The translations under genes were made by a program, and so were the position numbers. The notes below the pieces were generated by a model. It was given only the letters and a program-made list of their open reading frames with translations, made no database searches and was not told the DNA's origin. Below are positions 55,656 through 64,000 of a stretch of DNA of 64,000 nt, one piece after another (within the stretch, counting starts at the first letter, position 1; every line of letters starts with the position of its first letter). The DNA comes from Ectocarpus siliculosus (Eukaryota; Sar; Phaeophyceae; Ectocarpales; Ectocarpaceae). The stretch lies in assembly GCA_000310025.1 (NCBI GenBank), contig FN649755.1, positions 3,941,923-4,005,922 on the forward strand. The letters run 5' to 3'.

Positions 55656-56077
55656 GAAGAGCGCAGATGGAGAAAAGAAGCAAAGAGAAAGACACACTAC
55701 ACGCCGTAGCGACAGACAACAAACAACCCAACAACACAAAACAACACAAGACAAAGCGGGCCACTCGAGCCAGCCCATGCACGTCATCGCTCGCGGGGGG
55801 TTGGTGCAATGGTGCAGTGCCGGGGGGGGGGATATGTCAAGCAACAGGTTCAGTTCGGCACGGTGTTTCGCGCCACTCGGTCCGCCTCTTCGCGTGTCTT
55901 GCCTTTCGTCGCCGTCTCGTCCGCCTCCTGTACCCCTCCCACCCCCGTGATTGTTGCCGTGTCCGTGTTGTTGTTAGACTTCATGTTTCGTTTGAGCGGT
56001 CGTTATCGCCTAGCCTCCTCTTCCTTCTTGTGCCAGGAGGCCATGAACCTGTTAGCTCCCTGCAGTACCCCTGTATG

Positions 56078-58160
56078 TCACGGTACCCCCCGGTCTACCT
56101 CCGCTGCTTCCTGCATCCAAGTTGTTTCCGGGACTCCGAAGAAATATGGCTCGGCGTCCGTAGATCCGTGCTCTGCTTCGAACATCTTGAGGTCGTCCTT
56201 TTGGCACATCTGCCAGTTTTGCTCCGGTTTCGCCCTGCCTGGGCTCTCCCCCCCCACCAGTTCGCCAAGCATCACCCGTTTCGGGAGTCGTCCGTCTGGC
56301 TGCCTTACCAGCGCTCCCGCGAACAGCAGGCTCGGTTGCCAGATAGTGGTTTTCACGCTCTGGCACCCTACCGTCTTCAGAGTCTGGGCGTAGGAAAGCT
56401 GCCGGTAGGTGCCCTTCTTGCGTTGGTAACCGATAACTCGCAGGAGCAGCCGGTGGTGTATCGTCCGCAACGTCCGGTATTGGTCTTGACGTGGGGCCCA
56501 TATCATGCAGCCGTACAGCAGTGCCTCCATCGCCTCGGCCTGGAGCAAGGGGAGTCTTGAGTCGGAACGGTGCTTTCGGCCTGTCGAAGAGCTCCTGGCC
56601 ATATCTCCTGACGCCGCCTACGCTGCTCTGCTCCGGGAATTGATCTCTCGGGTGACGTCGCCATGTTCGTTGACGAGGCCACCTAGACCCCGGAATTCAG
56701 TCGTCTGGGCATACCTCTGCCCCGCTGCCTCGATGATCAGCGGTGGTGGCGGGGGGGCCGGTGGTGTTGTTGTGTGCTTCTCCTTTGCGCGCATCAGGAG
56801 CGTCTCCGTCTTCTTCTCCGATACCGTCAGCCCGAACTTCCCGAACACCTCCACGATGACGGTCATCATTCTCGCCAGTCCTTCTGCAGACCTCGATACG
56901 ACGCCGGCGTCATCGGCATACAGCACCCCCCATACCGCCCTCCACTCGGTCAAGTGGTGTCCTCGCCCCCGCTCCCGTCTCCTCCTCCAGGTACACGAGG
57001 TTCTCCAGAATAACATCATCTCGCTGAATCGAATGGCAACGACCTCGATGACCGCGGCGAAGAAGATATTGAACAGCAGTGGGGACAGTGCACACCCTTG
57101 TCGTAGGCCTTGTGTGACCAAGAACCAAGCCGAAAACTCTCCGTCGTCCATGCGCACCCGGGCCCGCATTCCGTCGTGGAGTTGACGGATGACGGCGATC
57201 ATCTCCTCAGGAATCCCGGCCCTGGCCAGCACCTTCCACAACATCTCTCGGTCCACCGAATCATACGCCTTCTTCAGGTCGACGAAGCACATGTAGAGTG
57301 GTATTTTCCTTCTCCGCCCCAACTCCTCGAGTCGGCGCACGACAAACAGCATGTCGATGGTGGATCGCCCAGTTCGGAACCCGCATTGTTGGTCCGGGAG
57401 GATGTTGTTGGTTTCGCAGAAGTTGCTGTTGGACCGGTCACCCTTTCTTTTTGTACAACACCTTGACGGTTGCGTCCTTCCACTCTTGCGGGATCTCTCC
57501 TCCGTTCCACACCTCAACGAGGATGTCACGGAGGTGCTCCAGGACGATGGGTTTCTCGTCATCGTCGTCGACCTTGAGCAATTCTGCAGGGAGGGAATCA
57601 TTGCCGGGTGCCTTCCAGTTCTGCAGTCTATTCGTTGCCCGTTCCACTTCCTCGAGGTCTGGCACCGCTCCCAAGCGTCGAGTGGCATGTGTCGCCGGTC
57701 GCTGCGTCACTTGTTCGATGATGTCTGGGTTCAGGGTGGAAGACTTGGTGTTGAGGAGGGCGCCGAAGAATCTCGCCCATCGCTGGAGGATGTCGTTCTT
57801 TCTCCGGAGCAGCACGCCATTCTCGTCCGCAACCGGCCGCCGTCCTCCCGCTTGTCTCCCACTGAGCCCCACAAGCTCTTGAGGTGTTGGTAGAAGCCTC
57901 GCATATCGCGGTCCTTGTAGATCGCTTCGAGTTCCGTCACATATCTGTCCAGGTGGGCACATATGTTCGACTGCTGCAGCCACTCTCTTACACGCTGCTT
58001 TAAGGACCTTCCACGATGTTGTGCTCAACTTGTCCTAAGTCACCGTTTGGTGAGGGCCTCCTCCAATGCTGCTCTTGTCTCAGGGATCTCACACCATTCC
58101 TGCGTGCGTCGTCTCCGCGGTTCCTCGGGCAGTATCACCCTCTCGCTTCGAGGAGATTAT
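56078..58160 (-). pseudogene. Non-LTR reverse transcriptase, frameshifted and internally deleted
   Basis: Blocks in order on the minus strand are NWKAPGNDSLPAELLK, EIPQEWKDATVKVLYKKKG and LPDQQCGFRTGRSTIDMLFV. Then come MCFVDLKKAYDSVDRE, TQGLRQGCALSPLLFN, the catalytic VLYADDAGV (YADD at 56909-56920) and EAMEALLYGCMIWAPR. Between the KKKG and LPDQQC blocks about 25-30 residues normally found in LINEs (the NYRGIS region) are missing and the frame changes (near 57440). There is a TAG at 56618-56620 and a stop upstream near 58032. Only the RT and thumb are left. The plus-strand frame 55667-56560 is a shadow of this gene. Confidence 0.85.
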
Positions 58161-58805
58161 TCGAATAATTTCCATAATTCGTTTTCTCGGAATGGCTGCC
58201 AGCCAGCACAGCCCACGTACAAACACACCCAGTACGATTACCTTACTTATCAAACAGCATCACAGCAGCCTTCTTCCACTGCTGTAGCCGTCTTCCACCG
58301 CCGTGTGTGTCTACGCGCTGTAGTAGTAGTACTTGTAAATATGGTGCGTTTTCACATCTACATACATTGTTCAATGGTTGAAAATGGGTCTTTCGACCTC
58401 TGATTCTTTCCGAATGGCTGCGGGCCATGACATGTATGTATACCACACAGCAGCCTCAACAAAACGTCCCGTCAGTGCGTCAGCATCAGAAAAACGTCCA
58501 GTTTGTCTGCGAATGGCTGAGGTTCATGACACGGATACTAAGAGCGGCATCAACAACGTACTACGCTACGTACGTATGCATCTGCAGCAGTACTCCTTCT
58601 CGGGGCTGGTCATCATGTGTAGAACTATGTGCCTCAGCCGATGTGCCTATACCACGGGCAAGTCCGATTTATTTATATCGACATCAAAAGTCGAAATCTG
58701 CACAATCCTAACATCCAAATCTGCCGTGCCATACAAAAATCCGTCTCGAACTGCGTGTCGAAATCCCCCCCCGGGGGGGGGGGATTCTCGTAAGTCCTCC
58801 TCCGG
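58161..58805. other. Non-coding stretch
   Basis: A block GAATGGCTG followed by GCC/GGTTCATGACA recurs near 58190, 58412 and 58511, spaced about 100 bp in the last two. No gene seen. Confidence 0.5.
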
Positions 58806-59125
58806 GGGAGGATTAGCGTCTAAATACCCCCCCGTCTCTATCTCCGCCCACAAGGCACCAATCGAGCCAGGACATACACGGCTAGTTTGCTGTGATGTTG
58901 GGCTATCGCGGGATACATCGTACAGCGGAAACGGTGCATGTTTGGTGCAGCCATGGCTGATGGGCAAAGTATATATTTTGCCCGAACCTGCCCCCGGGGG
59001 GGGATTAGCGTCTAAACACCCCCCCTTGTGTATCTCCGCCCACAAGGCACCAATCGACTGACAAACACCGGTAGAAGTGTGTGAAAACATGCACATACAG
59101 CGAACAGCAGCGGGCAGCAGGTGAG
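58806..59125 (+). repeat. Large inverted repeat, left arm
   Basis: About 320 bp whose reverse complement is at 59660-59983. Within the arm the block CGTCTAAA(T/C)ACCCCCCC with TCTCCGCCCACAAGGCACCA occurs twice (about 58815-58863 and 59009-59058), so the arm is built from about 190-bp subunits. Arms differ by small changes. Confidence 0.85.
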
Positions 59126-59387
59126 TCCATTGGAGCCTTGTACAGAGGTGCGGGGTCCAAAGTGGGGTATTAGACATACCCCCCCCCCCGCAGGAGCACA
59201 TCCGTCGTTTACCCCAACGGCGGTGTTACCACCTGAACGGAACCCTTCGGGCTACGCCGTTCGGGCTAACGATGGAGCCCTACAGCGAAGCAACACAGTT
59301 GAGCATGTCTTGTGTCGACTGAAGTCTTTTGTGACGACATACCGCTGGGGGGGGTAACAAGGCTTTTGTACCCCACCAGTGAGACGG

Positions 59388-59740
59388 CGGTGTTCGCTTC
59401 CCACTGGGTGTGTGTAAAGCTATGGGTAGGAATACTTGATGTGCTGGTCGCCTCACCTCGTGCCCGCTGCTGTGTGCTGTGCGTGGGCGTTCGACACACT
59501 TCCACAGTCGATTGGTGCCTTGAAGCGCAACATGCGTATACAGCAGTGGAATTCTTTCTCGAAAAGCTTAAAGAAGTCTGCCTCAAGAAGAAGAGAAGAA
59601 GTGTTCGGTTCCCATTGGGTGTGTGTAAAGCTGTGGGCAGAAATACTTGATATGCTGGTCGCTCCACCTGCTTCCCGCTGCTGTGCGCTGTACATGCATG
59701 TTTTCACACACTTTTACCGGTGTTTGTGGCTCGATTGGTG
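59388..59740 (+). repeat. Direct repeats between the inverted arms
   Basis: The segment from TTCCCACTGGGTGTGTGTAA through AATACTTGAT and GCTGGTCGC to CCCGCTGCTGTG at 59398-59477 recurs at 59609-59688. The second copy runs into the right inverted arm. Confidence 0.8.
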
Positions 59741-59983
59741 CCTTGTGGGCGGAGGTACACACGGGGGGGGGTGTAGACACTAATCCCCCGCCGGGGGGCA
59801 GGTTGGGGCAACAGATACATTTGGCCCATCAGCCATGGCTGTGCACCAACCGTGCACCGTTTCCGCTGTACGATGTATCTCGCGATAGCTCCACATCACA
59901 GCAACACAGCCGTGTATGTCCTGGCTCGATTGGTGCCTTGTGGGCGCGGAGATACAGACAGGGGGGTATTTAGACACGCCGTT
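59660..59983 (-). repeat. Large inverted repeat, right arm
   Basis: Reverse complement of 58806-59125, including CACCGTTTCCGCTGTACGA and GCTCGATTGGTGCCTTGTGG twice. G and C runs differ in length between arms. Confidence 0.85.
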
Positions 59984-60136
59984 TTTTTTTCACAACGGCG
60001 AGAAGAAGGAACGCGCCTTTCATATTGCACCGCGAAAGAACCGGTCAGAGCGTGTGGGAGAGTGTAGTTGCAACCTTTTTTCTCCACATTCACGATACCT
60101 CAAGGCATCTAAGCTGGTACCAGAAATATGCCGGGT

Positions 60137-60531
60137 AGAGCTAGCTCCCTCGGGGTGGCATTGCTCTTGCTGTTGCCTTCTCCTTCGCAAAGTTATCGCT
60201 GGAGAACCAAACGCGCACACAATCCCTGCGAACTTGAACCAACCGCTCTCTGGCGTGGGTACTTTAGGGTCGATTTTTCCCGATGCGCACGATACCCCAC
60301 GGCACCAAACCTTGGGCATGAAAGATGGAGCAGAGAGCTACCTCCCACCGAGCGGCCTTGCTATTGCTGTTGCTTCCTCCTTCGGAAAGTTATCGGTGGA
60401 TAACCAAACCCGTGGCGGTCAAAAACATCGAACTTGAACTAACCACTCGCGGCCGTTGACGGTTGTGCACAGCACAATCGTTTTTCCCGACGCATTCAGC
60501 ACCCCGCGGCACCAAACCTTGGCCTTGCCCA
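60137..60531. repeat. 197-bp tandem duplication
   Basis: Unit 1 (60137-60333) and unit 2 (60334-60531) share AGAGCTA(G/C)CTCCC, TGCT(C/A)TTGCTGTTGC, AAAGTTATCG, GAACTTGAAC, TTTTTCCCGA and GGCACCAAACCTTGG in the same order. They are diverged at perhaps a quarter of positions. Confidence 0.75.
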
Positions 60532-60691
60532 ACAGCCCGTGGCATCACCTCCTTCCAGATATCATTCATGAGGCAACTCGGTATTCGTCGAGATATCGGT
60601 GATCATAGCCTTCCTACAATCCATGCTGGAGAGGGTCTACGTGTGCGGTGGGGGTAGCAGCTTGACGTGAACCGGTATAATATTTCGCCGT

Positions 60692-60730
60692 GCAGCTTTT
60701 CTCGCCCCTTCCCGACTCGAGAAAAGCTGC
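60692..60730. repeat. 13-bp perfect hairpin
   Basis: GCAGCTTTTCTCG and CGAGAAAAGCTGC separated by 13 nt, about 150 bp before the helicase relic. Helitron ends often carry a short hairpin, but this one is upstream, so the link is weak. Confidence 0.6.
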
Positions 60731-60884
60731 TCATTTCGGCCAAGTTGCAGCTTTTTGCCCCGAAGAAACTGGCAGAACTCTTCGTGCAACGTTTAGCTCC
60801 CATACTGAGCGTACATTAGCAAATCTGCAAGAGAAGTTGCAGAACTGAAGCTTTTAATGCAACTTTGTGCTGCCATAGAAAGCA

Positions 60885-62330
60885 GTGTCAGAGCAAGAAG
60901 AACTTTGTGCTCAAACGACACCACAACTAACTCGAGAACAACGAAACACCTTCGACACAGTCATCACGACCAGTGCTATGGAAAAAAAAAGTAGTGTATA
61001 CATGATAGATGCTCCGGCCGGGACGGGAAAAACGTGCACAGAGTGCGCAGTTGCAGCCCACCTGCGCGCCCGTGCAAAACTAGTCCTGTGCACTACATCA
61101 GCAGGACTAGCTGCCCTTATCCTACCCGGCGGTCTTTCGACCCACAGTACAATTAACTCCCTTCCTTTCGGAGACAATGCCAGACCCACAGTACCTTTAA
61201 CCTCCCTTTCGGAGACAATGCCATAGAAGGCAGCGTTTGCAACGTCCCACCTGAGTCCGAACGTTCCGACGTCCTAAAAATCGTCATTAATTAGTTGGGA
61301 TGAAACTGTATATCTTCAAAGTTTGCCCCAGAAGCACTCAACCCCACTCTTCAGGACCTATGTCAAATGACGTGCGGATTGGGGTCAAGTTGCTCCCTCC
61401 CGTGTTCTACCGTTCGGAACTAACTGAGAGTGAAATCGTACAATATGCTTTCTTTCCTGTCGTCAGGCTTATGGTCACATGTTCATCGCTCCCGCCTTAC
61501 CAAGTGCATGAGGGACAAAGATGACATCCCTTACGCTAAAACTGTCCTATTTAGCTGTTGGAGAGGGTAAAATTGAACCAGTTATTTTAGCCGATGGTAC
61601 CGCCGCTGTTCCATTGCAACACACAGTCAAAAACGACGATGGTTCCGAAACTACATGTTCAATCGCCGGAACAACGGAATTTGAATACCTCATTGAAAAG
61701 TCTATCCCGACCTCTTAGAAGCTAACCACAACATCTACAACGACCGTGGCATTCCAGCACCCACAAATGATAACGTTGACCAGATCAATGACTCCATCCT
61801 TCGTAAAATTCAGGAAATGTTCACGAACAACATAGTTCACACAAGATCATCAAGGACAACGAAAACATGCCAGATGTGGTTTCCGTCGAATACCTCAATA
61901 GCATCAACGTCTCCGGCACGCCACCGCAAAAACTCAACCTTAATGTTGGAGCATTGATCTTCTTCATCAGGAACATTAACTTTGATTGCGGTCTCGTCCA
62001 TGGCAAACGGGGAGTTATTCAAGGGATTTCAAGACGCGTTATCGACGTTGAAGTTCTATCCGATGAATCTCCCATTGCATCTGCTTCGGCGTCAAAGTGG
62101 GAGCGCGCGGTATTACCTTTCACCGTTACCACTTCCGTGTCAAATTGTGTTGCGCTATGACCATCAACAAGTCTCCGGGATAAACTTAAAAATAAGTCGG
62201 CCTCGACCTCAGGGGATCAGTCTTCTGCCACGGTCAGTTGTACGTTGCCGTTTTTAGCTGTACAACCTGCAGGGACAATATCCTACGCCTCGTTGAACAT
62301 GGATCATCTCGTCAACGACATCCCCCACGT
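60885..62330 (+). pseudogene. Helitron-type PIF1 helicase relic
   Basis: The Walker A motif APAGTGKT is at 61011-61034, preceded by LTREQRNTFDTV and followed by TTSAGLAALILPGG and STHSTINSLPFGDN, as in Helitron helicases. Later blocks in shifting frames include LISWDE, LTKCMRDKDDIPYAKTVL, NHNIYNDRGIPAPTNDNVDQ, TPPQKLNLNVGALIFFIRN and GLVHGKRGVI. Near 62158 come AMTINKSPG, three stops, then VGLDLRGSVFCHGQLYVA. Helicase motifs are thus present from start to end but the frame is broken many times. No Rep (HUH) nuclease is seen upstream, so it is 5'-truncated. The living enzyme unwinds DNA during rolling-circle transposition. Confidence 0.85.
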
Positions 62331-62499
62331 GCACAACGTCGTCTTCTCTAAGATTTTTGTTGCAGCCACTGGTCAGCTTCCCCCTACGTTTGACATTCAA
62401 CCATGGCCAAGGTGAAGGATGCAACAATGGCCACAGCACCTCGTCTAATGATGGCGACAGCGGTGGGGCGGGCAACAACAACGGCAACAACAACAACCA

Positions 62500-62936
62500 A
62501 GGATCTCGGCAAGTTGTCAATGAAGTCAGTGATGGGGCATGCCTACTACGATGCATCGCCCGTCGAGTTTTCAACGACCAACATGCACCAACTGGTCAGA
62601 ACGCAACTCATCGACCACATCAACGACAACCTCCATAACCCCTTACCAGCTTCTGGACAAAACACTTTTTACGACTCCATCTCTGCTGGAATCAATTCAG
62701 AGAACACTCAAATAGCTGGTCAACCTCAACAACCCTACCAAAGGGTCCCGGAATACCTCCATCTCATGTCTGTTCCAACTGCCTATGCTACCCATGTCGA
62801 GATTGCAGCTGCCCAACAGTTGTACAACATTATCATAAGGATTACCCTCGCCGGCCAACCCTTTCCACCTCCTCGTCCGTCCCATGGCACGTGCGATGTT
62901 TTGTACGGGGGCGAGCACTACCGAACATTAAGATAA
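62500..62936 (+). pseudogene. OTU-like cysteine protease domain
   Basis: Directly after the helicase relic: VNEVSDGACLLRCIARRVF gives the catalytic DGxC with Cys. After one frameshift (near 62590) come LIDHINDNLHNPLP, THVEIAAAQQLYNIIIRI and the catalytic-His block LYGGEHYRTLR just before TAA at 62934-62936. The spacing fits an OTU deubiquitinase-like domain of about 140 residues. OTU domains are known in Helitron2 or Helentron-type elements. A low-complexity Gly/Asn linker (GGAGNNNGNNNNQG) joins it to the helicase, so both were probably one protein. Confidence 0.75.
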
Positions 62937-63450
62937 AGTCCATGCCATGCAGCCCTTTGAGCGATGCGCGTGTGGTCTTGCGTCATCCCCGGGGGGGCTG
63001 ACACCCACGTCCCGAAGGGGAACGTTGTATATATATGTTGAGGCGTGATGGAATGGATTCTTGAGAACGTTGGCTCTGGGAGCAGGGTTGGGTTTAGTTC
63101 TGGTTGAGATATGGTCAAATAAGATACGTATAATGAAAAGTGTATGAGATTGGAGACTATAATTGAGGAAGTGTTGGTTTAGGGTTGGAAAAATTAGCTT
63201 ATGCGGGAATTTCAGTTACTATGTGAGATAGAGAGAGAGGGTTGGAGAGAGAAAGAAGCGGTGCAATTGGCGAGATATAGGTGCAACCGGGCCAGCTGGT
63301 GTCGCACGCTCCCTAGTTTAGTGTTCGACTTCCCTGCTATTCCCAGCCCAAAAGCAGGCCTAAGGGGTATTGTTAACGCAACGGAAATTCACGCATTTTT
63401 TCACGGAATGGTGAAGAAGATCCGATTATTTTTCGGTTGTTGTACAGAAC
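62937..63450. other. Non-coding flank of the helicase relic
   Basis: No gene. A GAGAGAG tract lies near 63226-63253. A rolling-circle terminator (CTRR next to a hairpin) could not be identified with confidence. Confidence 0.5.
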
Positions 63451-63530
63451 GCGCCACCACTTAAGAACTTAGCAGTTAAGAACCTGAGCCTCAAACAATC
63501 CAAAATCTAAGAACTTGGCCATAAGAACAT
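63451..63530 (+). repeat. Dispersed repeat, copy 2 (pair at 877-956)
   Basis: Same order of blocks as at 877-956, starting GCGCCACCACT. Here it is followed by several more TAAGAAC units up to about 63640, which gives a loose repeat of the AAGAAC motif. Confidence 0.6.
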
Positions 63531-63724
63531 ATTCTCAGTTCCGACGTTGTATTAAGAACAAGAACCCGCCCGGTGTACCAATGCGCATAGGGATAAGAAC
63601 GGAGCCCCAAAACGCGGCGGCTGCAAGATAAGAACTCAGGAGGCTGGGGGTGACCCAAACAGTTAGTTTCTGATTCGAGGCGGGGGGGGGGGAGAGAGAG
63701 GACCTCGTGATGAATTCTTGTACG

Positions 63725-64000
63725 CACGGAGGGGGAGAGCGTACTCTCTCTCATGTTTCGCATGCCTTAGCGGTAGGACAATTGACCAACGTCTTCGAGA
63801 GGACGCATCCATGTTCCAACAGGATCACTGCTGCCAATCGTTCCTTCCCACTTCGAACTACTTTGTCAAACGTGGCCAAACCATGTTCTCCCTAGCCGAT
63901 CTACCCTATATCGATATCACTTCCCGCCTTTTCAACCCACTTCCTATGCCCCAGTACAGCTACCACCGTTTTCTCCTGGCTATTCCATGCCCCAAACACC
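63725..64000 (-). repeat. LINE family B 3' end, copy 4 (cut by window edge)
   Basis: GCATGCCTTAGCGGTA, TCGAGAGGACG, GCCAATCGTTCCTTCC, ATCACTTCCCGCCTTTTCAA and TCTCCTGGCTATTCCATGC match copies 2 and 3. The coding part would lie to the right, outside the window. A G run near 63679-63690 lies a little further left than in other copies. Confidence 0.65.

Larger units (their letters stand above)
55592..58160 (-). mobile_element. LINE (non-LTR retrotransposon) A, decayed
   Basis: The minus strand encodes a non-LTR type RT. The copy starts within the linker before RT (about 58160, RRRRTQEWCEIPETRAALEE) and has no endonuclease, so it is 5'-truncated. The coding part ends at 56078, followed by about 420 bp and then a (TTTCTG)n tract (55592-55655), which may be the 3' tail. 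Confidence 0.75.

Noticed and set aside
55667-56560. 297-codon plus-strand open frame
   Set aside because: It is antisense to the LINE A reverse transcriptase region and to a low-complexity tract; the minus strand carries the recognisable motifs.

Overview
The window looks like repeat-dense intergenic DNA from a eukaryote nuclear genome. It has about 50% GC, many simple repeats and two assembly gaps (22150-22686 and 47168-47267). The recognisable coding sequence is almost entirely from transposable elements: a DIRS-type tyrosine-recombinase retroelement, Ty3/gypsy chromoviruses, LINEs, a Helitron-type helicase with an OTU domain, and small inverted-repeat elements. This mix is typical of algae, stramenopiles and other protists, but nothing fixes the species. 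I see no tRNA, rRNA, CRISPR array, bacterial operon or clear host housekeeping gene.

Layout. 1-15051 is mostly non-coding with tandem repeats, a long hairpin at 12238-12318 and one unexplained 275-codon open frame at 7407-8234 (minus). 15052-18854 holds a DIRS-like element: reverse transcriptase (RT), RNase H and a possible methyltransferase-like tail, then a 32-A run and a tyrosine recombinase frame. 18855-28059 is a patchwork of simple repeats, a 130-bp dispersed repeat, a GTCCRTGGAC array, three copies of a SINE-like element and several 3' ends of one LINE family. 28060-35340 is a nearly complete Ty3/gypsy element. Its first frame carries a NADAR (YbiA-like) domain. Protease, RT, RNase H, a Pro/Ala-rich spacer, integrase, chromodomain and a Tudor-like module with a conserved GSWC tail follow.

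36401-48190 is non-coding with a second GTCCRTGGAC array, a 219-bp foldback element and an 800-bp minisatellite. 48190-52435 (minus) is a second, decayed copy of a related chromovirus. It is split by an insertion of about 2.7 kb, which itself holds a 1393-bp pogo-like element with TA target duplication. 54380-54736 is a fragment of another integrase. 55590-58160 (minus) is a decayed LINE. 58806-59983 is a large inverted repeat. 60885-62936 is a decayed Helitron-type PIF1 helicase followed by an OTU protease domain.

How the parts relate. Each autonomous element once encoded its own replication enzymes, and all are now broken by frameshifts, stops or truncation. The SINE-like copies share a 3' end with the LINE family and were probably mobilised by it. 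The most interesting item is the NADAR domain in the gag position of a chromovirus; its tail architecture recurs in the second copy, so the element family is a real lineage.
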